A DNA stretch of 64,000 bases, taken from contig NC_017956.1 in assembly GCF_000264455.2 (NCBI RefSeq), positions 3,392,001 through 3,456,000 of the forward strand, given 5' to 3'. The DNA is from Tistrella mobilis KA081020-065 (GTDB taxonomy: Bacteria > Pseudomonadota > Alphaproteobacteria > Tistrellales > Tistrellaceae). Positions 17,604-27,569 of this stretch are shown here, piece by piece. Every line of letters starts with the position of its first letter. The stretch's first letter is position 1. The notes beneath the pieces are model-generated. The model was given only the letters and a program-made list of their open reading frames with translations, was not told the DNA's origin and did no database searches. Made by a program: the position numbers and the translations under genes.

Positions 17604-18125
17604 ATGGCATCCTGCACTGAGGGCGGCAGCAACGATCGTGATCTGGAATTGTTCCACTTCGCGTTTCGGTTTCTCGTCGAGGAACCTGATCGCATTCTGG
17701 CCGAGCGGGGCTTGAACCGGTCGCACCATCGGATTCTGTATTTCGTGGGGCATGGCGGCCCCGACATGACGCTGACCGACCTGCTGGACAAGCTCAGGGT
17801 GTCGCGTCAGGCGCTGCATCGGCCGATGCGCCAGCTGCTGGATCAGGGGCTGGTTCTGCTGACGCCGGTGCCGTCGAACCGACGGATGCTGAATGTGCGG
17901 CTCAGCGACGAAGGCGCGAAGCTCGAAGCCCGGCTGTCGGCCCTGCAGACCGGCTATCTCGATAAGGCCTTCGCGGCCGTCGGCCCCGGTGCTGCGGAAG
18001 CCTGGCGGCAGGTGATGGAGGTTCTGGCGGCCGACCCGACCCGGCTTGGCCAGATCGATCGTCCCACGATGCGGGTTGCCGGTCGCGCCCATCACGAGCA
18101 TGGGGCCACGGCCCACGCATCCTGA
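17604..18125 (+). CDS. MarR-family transcriptional regulator
   Basis: This 173-residue protein has the MarR winged-helix arrangement: helix-turn-helix LTDLLDKLRVSRQALHRPMRQLLDQGLV (residues about 58-85, read in two parts) and a wing with PVPSNRRMLNVRLSDEGA. It sits between the ATPase and the binding protein of a polar amino-acid ABC system, on the same strand, and may control both. The first 25 residues are poorly conserved, so the start is uncertain. A histidine-rich tail (AHHEHGATAHAS) is unusual. Confidence 0.85.
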   Translation: MASCTEGGSNDRDLELFHFAFRFLVEEPDRILAERGLNRSHHRILYFVGHGGPDMTLTDLLDKLRVSRQALHRPMRQLLDQGLVLLTPVPSNRRMLNVRLSDEGAKLEARLSALQTGYLDKAFAAVGPGAAEAWRQVMEVLAADPTRLGQIDRPTMRVAGRAHHEHGATAHAS

Positions 18126-18321
18126 CGTTTCACAGGCCTTGCCCGCGTTTTGTCGTTGAACCGGCCCCTGCGGCCCGGCTTTACTAGATCTTAGCAACAC
18201 CGCATCCGTCAGCGGCGGGCCCCCAGGGTTCGGCCGCCGGTTCGGGGGAGCCGGTGGGCCGCGCCTGAAGGCCGGTCCCGGGCGGTGCAGAGGGTCGAGT
18301 ATCGTCGAGGGAGATCGACAC

Positions 18322-19095
18322 GTGGGCATTTTCCGTATCCTGAGCGCCGCCGTCATCGGACTGGGGCTGGCCACCGGCAGCGCTGCCGCGGCCGACAAGA
18401 TCCGCATCGCGACCGAGGGTGCCTATCCCCCGTTCAACTTCGTGAACGAGCAGGGCAAGCTCGACGGCTTCGACGTCGACATCGCCAATGCTCTTTGCGC
18501 GAAGATGAAGGCCGACTGCGAGATCGTCGCCCAGGATTGGGACGGCATCATTCCGGGCCTGCTCGCCAACAAATACGATGCGATCATCGCGGCGATGTCG
18601 ATCACCGAGGATCGCAAGCAGTCGGTGGATTTCTCCAGCAAGTACGCCCTGTCGGCCGGCCAGTTCGTGGCGCCGAAGGACAAGACCTATGACGACACCT
18701 CGCCCAAGGCACTGGCCGGCAAGGTGATCGCCGTCCAGCGGTCGACGACCCACGTCACCTATCTGGAAGACAACTACAAGGACAGTGATATCCGGCTCTA
18801 CGACACCCAGGACCAGGCCAATCTGGACATGGTGTCGGGCCGCGCCGACCTCACGCTTGCCGATCAGCCGATCCTGGGTGACTGGCTTAAGACCAGCGAC
18901 GGCCAGGGCTTCCACTTCGTGGGCAAGCCGGTTGCCGATCCGAAGTGGTACGGCGAAGGCATCGGCGTTGCGGTCCGCAAGGGCGATACCGCGCTTGTGA
19001 CGAAGTTCAACGAGGCGATCGCCGCGATCCGCGCCGACGGCACCTTCAAGCAGATCAACGACAAGTGGTTCAACTTCGACATCTACGGCGAGTGA
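18322..19095 (+). CDS. Polar amino-acid ABC transporter binding protein
   Basis: This 257-residue periplasmic binding protein of the ArgT/HisJ/OccT class has a signal peptide ending near residue 24 (SAAAADK). The mature domain shows the family pattern IRIATEGAYPPFNFVNEQG, GFDVDIANALC and WDGIIPGLLANKYDAIIAAM, with the ligand-binding arginine in ITEDRKQSVDFS. The GTG start has GGGAG ten bases upstream. It is followed by two permeases. The pattern suggests a basic amino acid (Lys/Arg/His) or an opine. Confidence 0.92.
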   Translation: MGIFRILSAAVIGLGLATGSAAAADKIRIATEGAYPPFNFVNEQGKLDGFDVDIANALCAKMKADCEIVAQDWDGIIPGLLANKYDAIIAAMSITEDRKQSVDFSSKYALSAGQFVAPKDKTYDDTSPKALAGKVIAVQRSTTHVTYLEDNYKDSDIRLYDTQDQANLDMVSGRADLTLADQPILGDWLKTSDGQGFHFVGKPVADPKWYGEGIGVAVRKGDTALVTKFNEAIAAIRADGTFKQINDKWFNFDIYGE

Positions 19096-19143
19096 CCGTC
19101 TGCCCGGCCCATGGCCGGGGCCTGTCGACCGGAACCGTCGGAT

Positions 19144-19167
19144 GGCCGGGGCAGCGATGTCCCGGCC
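19144..19167 (+). repeat. Hairpin between binding protein and permease genes
   Basis: GGCCGGG (19144-19150) and CCCGGCC (19161-19167) form a perfect seven-pair stem with a ten-base loop and no T tract. A weaker GC-rich hairpin precedes it. This 140-base spacer probably attenuates or stabilises mRNA after the binding-protein gene. Confidence 0.45.
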
Positions 19168-19235
19168 TTCGCGGTTCGATGGTATCGGCCTGACGCCGGG
19201 CCGATGCACCGCTTTCAGGGAACGGTCCCGCTTCG

Positions 19236-19958
19236 ATGTTCGACTTCAAGGGCTATGGCGGCCTGCTGATCGAGGGGGCGGCCATCACGCTCGCCCTGAT
19301 CCCGCCTTCGCTGGCGCTGGGGCTGGTGCTGGGCCTTGCCGGCGCTCTCGCCAAATCCAGCCGGTCGCGGGTTCTGCGCGGCATCGGCCAGACCTACACC
19401 ACCGTCATCCGCGGCATTCCCGAGCTGCTGGTGGTGCTGTTCGTGTTCTTCGCCCTGCCGGTGATCGTGAACAACGCCCTCACCGCCGCCGGCGCCCAGA
19501 CCCAGGTTTCGGTCAGCCCCTTCGTCGCCGGTGTGGTGGCGTTGGGACTCGCCTATGGCGCCTATGCGACCGAGGTGTTCCGCGGCGCGCTTGCAGCCCT
19601 GCCCAAGGGCCAGATCGAAGCCGCCCGGGCGCTGGGCATGAGCCCACGCCTGACCTTCCGGCGGATCGTCCTGCCGCAGGTCTGGCGGCTGGCCCTGCCG
19701 GGCCTCGGCAATCTGCTGCTGGTGATGATGAAGGATACCTCCCTGGTGTCGGTGGTGGCCCTCGACGAGCTGATGCGCAAGGCCCATGTCGCCGCCGGCG
19801 CCACGCGGGAGCCCTTCACCTTCTTCTTCGCCGCGGCAATCATCTATCTGTTCTTCACCCTGATCGCGGAGATCGGCATCGCCCGTATGGAACGCTGGGC
19901 CGCCCGCGGCACCGGCCGGCGCGCCGCACCGGTGCCCGCCCCCGGCGCGAGGGCCTGA
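19236..19958 (+). CDS. Polar amino-acid ABC transporter permease (HisQ type)
   Basis: This 240-residue inner-membrane permease has about five spans. The EAA loop that docks the ATPase is visible as GQIEAARALGMSPRLTFRRI near residue 127, and the N-terminal AITLALIPPSLALGLVLGLAG fits the family. It pairs with the next gene to form the heterodimeric channel. Four bases separate the two coding regions. Confidence 0.92.
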   Translation: MFDFKGYGGLLIEGAAITLALIPPSLALGLVLGLAGALAKSSRSRVLRGIGQTYTTVIRGIPELLVVLFVFFALPVIVNNALTAAGAQTQVSVSPFVAGVVALGLAYGAYATEVFRGALAALPKGQIEAARALGMSPRLTFRRIVLPQVWRLALPGLGNLLLVMMKDTSLVSVVALDELMRKAHVAAGATREPFTFFFAAAIIYLFFTLIAEIGIARMERWAARGTGRRAAPVPAPGARA

Positions 19959-19961
19959 GCA

Positions 19962-20648
19962 ATGCGATGGGAAGTCATCTTCGACAATTGGGAGCGGCTG
20001 GCCGGCGGTCTGGGAACCACCTTCCAGCTCGTCGCCCTGGCGCTCATCATCGGGGCGGCCCTCGCCCTGGTGGTCGCCATGGCGCGCATCTCGCAGAACC
20101 CGCTGCTCGCCTGGGCCGGTCGCGGCTACATCTTCTTCTTCCGCGGCACGCCGCTGCTGGTGCAGCTGTTCCTGATCTATTACGGCCTGTCGCAGTTTCC
20201 GGCGATCCGCAGCAGTTTTCTGTGGCCGATCCTGCGGGAGCCCTATTGGTGCGCGATCATCGCCTTCGCGCTCAACACCAGCGGCTATACCGCAGAAATC
20301 CTGCGCGGCGCCATCCAGGCCGTGCCCCGCGGCCAGATCGAGGCGGCCCAGGCGCTGGGCATGAGCCGGGCGCTCACCTTCCGCCGGATCATCCTGCCGA
20401 TCGCGATCCGCTACGGCTTTCCGGCCTATAGCAACGAGGTGATCCTGATGATCAAGGCGAGTGCACTCGCCAGCACCATCACCATCCTCGACCTGATGGG
20501 GGTCACCCGCACCCTGATCTCGCGGACCTTCGCCGTGACTGAACTGTTCCTGGCCGCCGGCGTGATCTATCTCGTCATCACCCTGCTGCTGACCCGCGTC
20601 TTCGCCCGTGTGGAGGCCCGGCTCAACCGCCACATGGCCCGCCGCTGA
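19962..20648 (+). CDS. Polar amino-acid ABC transporter permease (HisM type)
   Basis: This 228-residue permease is homologous to its neighbour, with an EAA loop GQIEAAQALGMSRALTFRRI and the segment IFFFRGTPLLVQLFLIYYGL typical of HisM/OccM. It completes the transporter with the binding protein at 18322 and the ATPase at 16690. Its TGA forms a CTGA overlap with the downstream HNH gene. Confidence 0.92.
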   Translation: MRWEVIFDNWERLAGGLGTTFQLVALALIIGAALALVVAMARISQNPLLAWAGRGYIFFFRGTPLLVQLFLIYYGLSQFPAIRSSFLWPILREPYWCAIIAFALNTSGYTAEILRGAIQAVPRGQIEAAQALGMSRALTFRRIILPIAIRYGFPAYSNEVILMIKASALASTITILDLMGVTRTLISRTFAVTELFLAAGVIYLVITLLLTRVFARVEARLNRHMARR

Positions 20649-20950
20649 CCCCGATCTGCCCCATCTGCCGCCGGCCGCTGCCCGATCTGGCGGCGGCCAC
20701 CGACCGGCACCACTGGGTGCCGGTCTCGGAAGGCGGGCGCGAACAGGCCGTACTGCACCGGATCTGCCATCGCATGATCCACCGCCTGTTCGACGAGAAG
20801 CGCCTGGCCCGCGACCTGAACACCGCCGAGGCGCTGCGGGCCGCGCCCGAGATGCAGGGCTTCCTGCGCTGGATCGCGAAGCGGCCGCCGGAGCTGGTCG
20901 ACTGGCCCGAACTGCCGGGCCGCCACGGCCGCAGCCGACGCCGGCGCTGA
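20645..20950 (+). CDS. Small HNH-type zinc protein, probable CTG start
   Basis: This 101-residue protein has an N-terminal zinc knuckle CPIC (Cys5, Cys8), then DRHHWVPVSEGG (His22-His23) and LHRICHRMIH (His38, Cys41, His42, His46), an HNH/HNHc nuclease-like arrangement. The first conventional in-frame start, GTG 20717, lies after the knuckle and the HH pair, so it would delete the likely metal site. The only sensible start is CTG 20645, which overlaps the permease stop as CTGA exactly where ATGA overlaps occur in other operons here. Small HNH proteins of this kind are common in alphaproteobacteria, but their function is not established. Confidence 0.65.
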   Translation: MTPICPICRRPLPDLAAATDRHHWVPVSEGGREQAVLHRICHRMIHRLFDEKRLARDLNTAEALRAAPEMQGFLRWIAKRPPELVDWPELPGRHGRSRRRR

Positions 20951-21026
20951 CATCGGTATCCGAGACATATTGCGCTGCATGTCCGCCCACGAGTCGCGCA
21001 ATCCTGCGCCGATCTGATCACCGAGC

Positions 21027-21056
21027 GCGAAATTTTTGTGCAATGCAGAATTTCGC
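21027..21056. promoter_or_regulatory. Inverted repeat and weak promoter upstream of the liv operon
   Basis: Arms GCGAAATT (21027-21034) and AATTTCGC (21049-21056) flank an inner TGCAATGCA. A TTGACC at 21083-21088 follows and could be a -35 element, with a poor -10 17-18 bases on. The 283-base gap from 20951 to 21233 holds no gene. The region is AT-rich relative to its surroundings and is the likely control site for livH onward. Confidence 0.5.
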
Positions 21057-21233
21057 CATGGGCATCTATTTCAATTAGACGTTTGACCGAGATGAAAATC
21101 CGTCGCTAAGCTTCCGGGACAAATGGCCGGCGTGTTTCGCGCCCGGCCACCGGAGGGCCGGGAAGACGTGCGCGCGCCACGCAGCCGCCACCACCCGAGG
21201 CCTGCCGGGTACACCCTGGGAGGGATGCGCGCG

Positions 21234-22094
21234 ATGGAGCTGTTTGCCCAACAGGTCATGAATGGTCTGGTCTTGGGCAGTGTCTACAGCCTTGTGGCCC
21301 TTGGCGTGACACTGATCTACGGAACGATGGAGATCCCGAACTTCGCCCACGGGCATCTCTATATGCTGGGCGCCTATGTTACCTTTGCCGCCGTCACCGG
21401 GCTGGACCTGCACTACTGGATCGGCATGGTGCTGGCGGTGGCCGCTCTCGCCGTGGTCGGCATCCTGGTCGAAAGGCTGGCCTTCCGGCCACTGCGTCAC
21501 GCCCCCCATGTGAACATGATGATTGCCGCCGTGGGGTTGATGCTGTTCCTCGAGGCCTTCGCGCAGCTGGTCTGGGGAGCGGATTTCCGCCGGCTGCCCT
21601 CGCCCTATGGCGCGGTCGTCGATCTCTGGGGCACCACGGTCACCGAACAGAAGCTGATTCTGATCGTCGCCGGCATGGGGCTGATGGCGGTGCTGTTCCT
21701 GTTCCTGAAGCGCACCGCCCTCGGTGCTGCGATCGAAGCGGTGTCGCAGGACCGGGTGGGCGCGCAGTTGGTCGGCATCGATCCCGAGCGGATCTCGATG
21801 ATCACCTTCGCGCTCTCCGCCGGCCTCGCCGCGGCTGCTGCGGCACTGATCGCACCCATCAACCTGATCTCGCCCTCCATGGGGCTGGTCGTGGGCCTCA
21901 AGGCCTTCGTGATCGTGGTGATCGGCGGCATGGGCAGTGTTGCCGGCGCCATCGTCTGCGGCTATGGCCTCGCCCTCGCCGAAAGCCTGGGCGGTACCTA
22001 TCTCGCGACCGACTATCAGGATCTGATCGCCTTCGCGATCCTGGCGCTCGTGCTGACCGTTCGTCCCTCCGGCCTGTTCGCGAAGGGGGCCTGA
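21234..22094 (+). CDS. Branched-chain amino-acid ABC permease LivH family
   Basis: This 286-residue permease begins MELFAQQVMNGLVLGSVYSL and shows the LivH-type segments ALGVTLIYGTMEIPNFAHGH and AFVIVVIGGMGSVAGAIVCG. ATG 21234 is preferred over ATG 21225 because GGGAGGG ends nine bases before 21234 but only one base before 21225. It is the first of four consecutive liv-type genes. The family moves branched-chain amino acids but also aromatic acids, amides and urea, so the substrate is open. Confidence 0.92.
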   Translation: MELFAQQVMNGLVLGSVYSLVALGVTLIYGTMEIPNFAHGHLYMLGAYVTFAAVTGLDLHYWIGMVLAVAALAVVGILVERLAFRPLRHAPHVNMMIAAVGLMLFLEAFAQLVWGADFRRLPSPYGAVVDLWGTTVTEQKLILIVAGMGLMAVLFLFLKRTALGAAIEAVSQDRVGAQLVGIDPERISMITFALSAGLAAAAAALIAPINLISPSMGLVVGLKAFVIVVIGGMGSVAGAIVCGYGLALAESLGGTYLATDYQDLIAFAILALVLTVRPSGLFAKGA

Positions 22095-22098
22095 GGTC

Positions 22099-23138
22099 AT
22101 GACACGTCCCGATCCCCGCCCGCCGGTCAACCCTGCCCGCCGGCTGGTCAGCCGGGTCTGGCTCGGCCTGTTCCTGGTGGCCGTGCTGGCCCTGCCCCTG
22201 GTCGTCACCAACCCCTATCACATGCAGGTGGTGCTCACCGGCTTCATCTTCGCCATCGGCGCCTACGGGCTCAACATCGCGCTCGGCTATACCGGGCTGC
22301 TCTCGCTCGGCCATGCCGGTTTCTTCGGCATCGGCGCCTATGCCGTGGCCCTGCTGACCACCGATCTCGGCTGGCCCTTCTGGCCGTCGCTGGTGGTCGC
22401 CATTCTGGTCACCGGGTCGATCGGCTTCGTGGTCGGCAGCATCTGCCTGCGTGCCAAGGGCCACTACCTCGCCATCTTCACCCTCGCCGTCGGCATGATC
22501 ATCTATCAGGTGCTCGACAAGTGGGAGAGCCTGACCAACGGCCCGATCGGCGTGGTCGGCATTCCGGGCCCCAGCCCGATCGGGCCGATCACCTTCGACG
22601 ACTTCACCTCGCGCTATTATCTGACCGCGGGCTTCCTGCTGCTCGCCATGCTCTGCGCCTGGCGGATCAAGTCGTCGCTTTTCGGCCGCACCCTGCTCGC
22701 GGTGCGGATGAGCGAGCCGCTCGCCTCGGCATCCGGCATCGACGTGATGTCGGCCAAGCGGCTGGCCTTCACCATGGCCTGCATCTATGCCGGTGTGGCG
22801 GGGGGGCTTTATTCCAGCTTCATCGGCTTCCTCGGCCCCGACATCGCCTCGGTCGACATCACCTTCAACATGCTGCTCTACGTGCTGCTGGGCGGGATCG
22901 CCTCGATCTCGGGGCCGCTGATCGGCACGCTGCTGGTCTACACCCTCACCCAGTTCCTCCAGGCCTTCCAGCAGTACCAGATGCTGGCCTTCGGCCCGGC
23001 GCTGATCGCACTGGTGATCTTCATGCCCTATGGCATCGCCGGCGCCGCCAGTCTGATCCTGCACCGCCTGATGCCCGACCGGCCGCGCCCACGCAGCGCC
23101 GCCCCCGTCCGCGGCCAGACCGGGGAGACCGTCCGTCC

Positions 23139-23142
<4 letters not shown>
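22099..23142 (+). CDS. Branched-chain amino-acid ABC permease LivM family
   Basis: This 347-residue permease has about nine spans and the LivM signature [20 protein letters not shown] near residue 64, with [17 protein letters not shown] in the C-terminal half. It starts four bases after livH and its stop overlaps the ATPase start (ATGA). It is the second half of the translocation channel. Confidence 0.93.
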
Positions 23143-23901
<759 letters not shown>

Positions 23902-23915
<14 letters not shown>

Positions 23916-24609
23916 CGGGGTTTCGGTCCAGTACGGCGCCTTCCGGGTGCTGCAAGACATCTCGATCACGGTGGGTCAGGGGGAGCTGGTGGTGCTGCTC
24001 GGCGCCAACGGCGCCGGCAAAAGCACACTGTTCCGCACGATCAGCGGGCTGCACCGTATCACCCGCGGCCGGATCGTCTTCGACGGCGACGACATTTCCA
24101 AGGCGGCGCCGGCGAAGATCGTGGGCCGGGGCATCGCCCACTGCCCCGAAGGCCGGCGGCTGTTCCCCGATCTGTCGGTCGCCAAGAACCTGATGCTCGG
24201 CGCCTATACCTGCCGCGGCGACCAGGCCGCCGTCGCCCGCACCCTCGCCCGGGTCCACGAGTTGTTCCCGATTCTGGTGGAGAAGGCCGACCAGCCGGCC
24301 GGCTCGTTGTCGGGCGGGCAGCAGCAGATGGTGGCGATCGGCCGCGCCCTGATGGGCCGACCGCGCCTGCTGATGCTCGACGAACCGACGCTGGGCCTGG
24401 CACCGCTGGTGGTCCGCCAGGTGCTGGACGCGGCGGCCGAGATCTGCCGCAGCGGCACCACGGTGCTGCTTGCCGAACAGAACGCCCATGCCGCTCTCGC
24501 CATCGCCGACCGCGGCTATGTGATCGAGACCGGCCGCATCACCACCGAGGGCACGCGCGAGGCGCTGATGTCCGACGACGAGGTCCGCCGCGCCTATGTC
24601 GGCGCCTGA
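23902..24609 (+). CDS. Branched-chain amino-acid ABC ATPase LivF family
   Basis: This 235-residue second ATPase carries a canonical Walker A (GANGAGKST), signature [16 protein letters not shown], Walker B (LLMLDEP) and LivF-type TLGLAPLVV. In contrast to its partner LivG, its signature loop is intact, so the dimer would have one normal and one altered ATP site. It overlaps livG by 14 bases. The binding-protein gene follows 85 bases later. Confidence 0.93.
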
Positions 24610-24694
24610 CGCAGACAGGACGACGACGCTCGAATTGCACCAGGGATCGGCAAACCCGGCACGGAACCGGGACAGTCAAGGGAGGCAAGATGTC

Positions 24695-25903
24695 ATGAAG
24701 ATGGTCATCGACGAGATCCGGAAGACGACCCGCCGCCGGGTTCTGATCGCGGCGGCCGTGGCGGCGGTGATGGCGCTGCCCGGCGCCACGCTGTTCGCCG
24801 GCAGCGCAGCCGAGGCCGCCGACAGCGCCGTGATCGGCTATTCCGGCCCGCTGTCGGGCGGTGCGGCGCTCTATGGCCGCAACGCGCTCCGCGGCCTGGA
24901 GATGGCGGCCGACGATGTGAACGCGGCCGGCGGCATGGATATCGGCGGTCAGAAGGTGAAGCTGGAAATCCAGTCTCTGGACGACCGCTACCTGCCCAAC
25001 GAGACGGCGGTGAACGCCCAGCGCCTGGTCTATCAGAACGGCGCGCGGATCGTGTTCATCCCCCATTCGGGCGGCATCCTGGCGGCGCAGGGCTTCAACA
25101 CCAAGGGGCCGCAGAAGTTCATCATCGGCGCCTATACCAGCGAGCCCGCGATCCTGAAGCAGGGCAACCCGCTGCAGATGATGATCCCGCCGCGCTACAA
25201 TGCTCTGTTCAAGCCCTATGCCGAGGCGGCGATGAGCCGGTTCGGTAAGCGGCTGGGCATGATCCCCGGCACCCACGCCTATGCCAAGGAATGGACCAAG
25301 GGCTTCAGCGCCACCTGGAAGGAGATGGGCGGCGAGGTGCTGACGGACAACGCCGTCGACTATCGCACCACCACCGACTTCTCGGGCGCGGTCGCCAAGG
25401 CGCTGTCGGAAAAGCCCGATGTGCTGTTCATCGGCGGCCCGTCGCAGCCGACCGCGCTGATCGTGCAGGCGGCACGCGAACAGGGCTTCAAGGGCGGCTT
25501 CGTGATCATGGATCAGGCCAAGCCCGAGGAGATGGACAACATCGTCCCCATCGAGATGATGAACGGCCTGGTCGGCAATCTGCCGCTCGAATACTATCCT
25601 TCGAAGAACGCGCCGGCCTTCATCAAGAAATACCAGGAGAAGTATGGCGCCAACGAGGAAGCGGTGGCGGAAATCGGCCTGAACTATACGGCGCTGATGG
25701 TTTTCGTGCGGGCGATGGAACTTGCCGGTACCACCGAGGATCCGGAGAAGATCATGGGCGCGCTGGCCGAAGCCTCCAAAACCCTGCCGGCCGACCGCAA
25801 CCCCTATGAGCTGACCGGCGTCGACGCCGAAAACAACATGGCCAGCGCCTTCCAGATGACGGTGGTCGAGAACGGCAAATACGTGCCGCTGCCGTTCAAG
25901 TAG
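24695..25903 (+). CDS. ABC transporter periplasmic binding protein (LivJ/LivK type)
   Basis: This 402-residue protein has a long signal region (basic MKMVIDEIRKTTRRRV, then a hydrophobic core ending at GSAAEAAD) and a type I periplasmic binding fold starting AVIGYSGPLSGGAALYGRNA. The ATG has GGGAGG nine bases upstream. An upstream ATG at 24596 would overlap livF and break the signal peptide, so it is rejected. It is the last gene of the operon and is followed by a strong terminator. Ligands of this family range from Leu/Ile/Val to aromatic acids and amides, and the motifs do not decide between them. Confidence 0.9.
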   Translation: MKMVIDEIRKTTRRRVLIAAAVAAVMALPGATLFAGSAAEAADSAVIGYSGPLSGGAALYGRNALRGLEMAADDVNAAGGMDIGGQKVKLEIQSLDDRYLPNETAVNAQRLVYQNGARIVFIPHSGGILAAQGFNTKGPQKFIIGAYTSEPAILKQGNPLQMMIPPRYNALFKPYAEAAMSRFGKRLGMIPGTHAYAKEWTKGFSATWKEMGGEVLTDNAVDYRTTTDFSGAVAKALSEKPDVLFIGGPSQPTALIVQAAREQGFKGGFVIMDQAKPEEMDNIVPIEMMNGLVGNLPLEYYPSKNAPAFIKKYQEKYGANEEAVAEIGLNYTALMVFVRAMELAGTTEDPEKIMGALAEASKTLPADRNPYELTGVDAENNMASAFQMTVVENGKYVPLPFK

Positions 25904-25931
25904 GCCGGCAACACCCCTTATATCCGCACGC

Positions 25932-25965
25932 AAAGCCCGGCCGTCGGCCCCGACGGTCGGGCTTT
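25932..25965. terminator. Terminator shared by the liv operon and queF
   Basis: A 16-pair stem with one G-T pair (AAAGCCCGGCCGTCGG and its complement) and a two-base gap that would open into a short loop. The arms begin with AAA and end with TTT, so the structure can act in both directions for the convergent liv operon and queF. Confidence 0.85.
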
Positions 25966-25999
25966 CCGTCCTCAGCCCGGTTTTTTCCGTCCTCAGCCC
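25963..25999 (-). repeat. 21-bp-period duplication including the queF stop codon
   Basis: TTTCCGTCCTCAGCCC occurs exactly twice, at 25963-25978 and 25984-25999. On the minus strand each copy contains GGGCTGAGGACGG, so queF has a second in-frame TGA seven codons after the first. Confidence 0.85.
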
Positions 26000-26478
26000 C
26001 GGCCGCGATAAGGCGGCACGCCCTGATCCGGGATCCAGAGATCGGCCGGCACCGGCCCCGTGGCGTAGAACACGTCGATCGGAATGCCGCCGCGCGGATA
26101 CCAGTAGCCACCGATCCGCAGCCACTCCGGCGCAAGCAGTTCCGCCAGACGCTTGCCGATGCCCACCGTGCAGGCCTCGTGGAAGTCGCCATGGTTGCGG
26201 AAGGCGTGCAGATAGAGCTTCAGCGACTTGCTCTCGACCAGCCAGTCGCCCGGCACATAGTCGATCACCAGATGCGCGAAATCCGGCTGGCCGGTGATGG
26301 GGCAGAGCGAGGTGAATTCCGGGCAGACGAAGCGCACCGCATAGCGCGTACCCGGATGCGGGTTCGCCACCCGTTCCAGCACCGCCTGATCCGGAGAGGC
26401 CGGCAGGTCGGTGCTCCGTCCCAGCTGTTCCAGCCCGGCATAGATGGTTTCGGACGGTCCGGTCACGGAAGCCCCCAA
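25993..26478 (-). CDS. queF: NADPH-dependent 7-cyano-7-deazaguanine reductase QueF
   Basis: This 161-residue cytosolic enzyme reduces preQ0 to preQ1 in queuosine biosynthesis for tRNA wobble bases. The catalytic cysteine is Cys59 in [14 protein letters not shown], with Asp66. The substrate-binding ESKSLKLYL (82-90) and FRNHGDFHE (93-101) motifs are present. Its length fits the short, YkvM-like class. It stands alone between the liv operon (convergent) and tRNA-Ala, with no other queuosine genes in the window. Confidence 0.96.
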   Translation of the reverse strand: MGASVTGPSETIYAGLEQLGRSTDLPASPDQAVLERVANPHPGTRYAVRFVCPEFTSLCPITGQPDFAHLVIDYVPGDWLVESKSLKLYLHAFRNHGDFHEACTVGIGKRLAELLAPEWLRIGGYWYPRGGIPIDVFYATGPVPADLWIPDQGVPPYRGRG

Positions 26479-26516
26479 TACGAACGGCCCAAAAACGAAA
26501 GGTCAGAAACACGAAA

Positions 26517-26534
26517 GGCCGGCAGATGCCGGCC
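26517..26534 (-). terminator. Terminator after tRNA-Ala
   Basis: GGCCGGCA/TGCCGGCC with a two-base centre, flanked by AAA and TTTT, forms a symmetric stem-loop. On the minus strand it lies 25 bases beyond the tRNA 3' end. It also lies close upstream of queF and may partly insulate that gene. Confidence 0.75.
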
Positions 26535-26558
26535 TTTTCGCAACGTTCATGCGGGAAT

Positions 26559-26634
<76 letters not shown>

Positions 26635-26834
26635 GCACCCGCCCCGCCGGAAGCCCGTCGGGCACCGGTGGTGAACGGCGCGGATATTGGCGTGAGGGCG
26701 GGATGCTGTCAAGCGCCTCTCTCAGAGAATCGTCACAATCGACTGGCCGCCCGCGACGGCTGCGCTATACTCCGCCCCGACCCGTCAGAACGCCGCATCG
26801 GACATGCGGCAGCCCGAGTACGAGGGAGCCCCGC

Positions 26835-27149
26835 ATGGCGTCGCTTCTCCAAGGCCTGCTCTTCCTGTTCAATGCCGCGATCGAGATCTACACCTGGATC
26901 CTGATCGCGAGTGTCATCCTGAGCTGGCTGGTGGCGTTCAACGTCGTCAACACCAACAATCAGGTCGTCTACGCGATCGGCAGCTTCATTCACCGGATCA
27001 CCGAACCGGTGCTGCGCCCGATCCGCAACTTCCTGCCCAGCCTCGGCGGGCTGGACCTGTCGCCGCTGATCCTGCTGCTGCTGCTGAACTTCCTTAAGAT
27101 CGTGGTCAATGGCTGGCTCGCGCCTTATGCCTACGGGATGATGTACTGA
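26835..27149 (+). CDS. YggT family membrane protein
   Basis: A 104-residue protein with two hydrophobic segments (LFLFNAAIEIYTWILIASVI and LSPLILLLLLNFLKIVV) around the conserved ITEPVLRPIRNFLP, the YggT/YlmG hallmark. The family is linked to membrane protein or osmotic homeostasis, and its exact role is not known. GAGGGAG precedes the ATG. TATACT at 26766-26771 is a likely -10. It is followed five bases later by the DUF167 gene, a pairing common in proteobacteria. Confidence 0.9.
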   Translation: MASLLQGLLFLFNAAIEIYTWILIASVILSWLVAFNVVNTNNQVVYAIGSFIHRITEPVLRPIRNFLPSLGGLDLSPLILLLLLNFLKIVVNGWLAPYAYGMMY

Positions 27150-27153
27150 TCCG

Positions 27154-27504
27154 ATGAGCGACGATATGACCGGCATGGCGGCTCCTGCGGTCGAACGCGA
27201 GGGGCCGGCCAATGTCTCGATCTTCGTGAAGGTGCAGCCCAAGGCGCGCAAGGCCGCGATAGAACCTGCCCGCGATGACGGCCATGGCCGGATGCGGCTG
27301 CAGGTGAAGGTGACCGCCGCCCCAGAGGACGGCAAGGCCAATGCCGCGGTCGAGCGGCTGGTCGCCGAGGCGCTCGGCATCGCCCGCAACCGGGTTCGCG
27401 TCGTCCAGGGCGTGACCGATCGGGCCAAGCGGCTGGGCATCGAGGGCGAGGGTTTCGCCGATGCCGAAGACATCGCCGCCCGCGCCCGCGGCCTTGGCGC
27501 CTGA
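27154..27504 (+). CDS. DUF167 / YggU family protein
   Basis: This 116-residue protein contains the DUF167 core: ISIFVKVQPKARK-type strand (here SIFVKVQPKARKAAI), LQVKVTAAPEDGKANAAVE and the C-terminal VVQGVTDRAKRLGIEG. Function is unknown. It is usually next to yggT, as here. The stop lies at the start of a three-copy 19-base repeat that fills the spacer before folD. An extra 20-residue N-terminus before the core is not conserved, so a later start is possible. Confidence 0.88.
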   Translation: MSDDMTGMAAPAVEREGPANVSIFVKVQPKARKAAIEPARDDGHGRMRLQVKVTAAPEDGKANAAVERLVAEALGIARNRVRVVQGVTDRAKRLGIEGEGFADAEDIAARARGLGA

Positions 27505-27550
27505 GCCCGACCTCGGTAACCGAGCCCGACCTCGGTATCTGAGCCCGACT
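27502..27550 (+). repeat. 19-bp tandem repeat starting at the DUF167 stop codon
   Basis: Copies begin at 27502 (TGAGCCCGACCTCGGTAAC), 27521 (CGAGCCCGACCTCGGTATC) and 27540 (TGAGCCCGACTC, partial). The first TGA is the DUF167 stop. The array fills most of the 65-base spacer before folD. Confidence 0.85.
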
Positions 27551-27569
27551 CCCGAAGGAGACACATCCC

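Noticed and set aside
20717-20950. HNH gene starting at GTG 20717
   Set aside because: This start removes the CPIC knuckle and the HH pair, leaving an incomplete motif.
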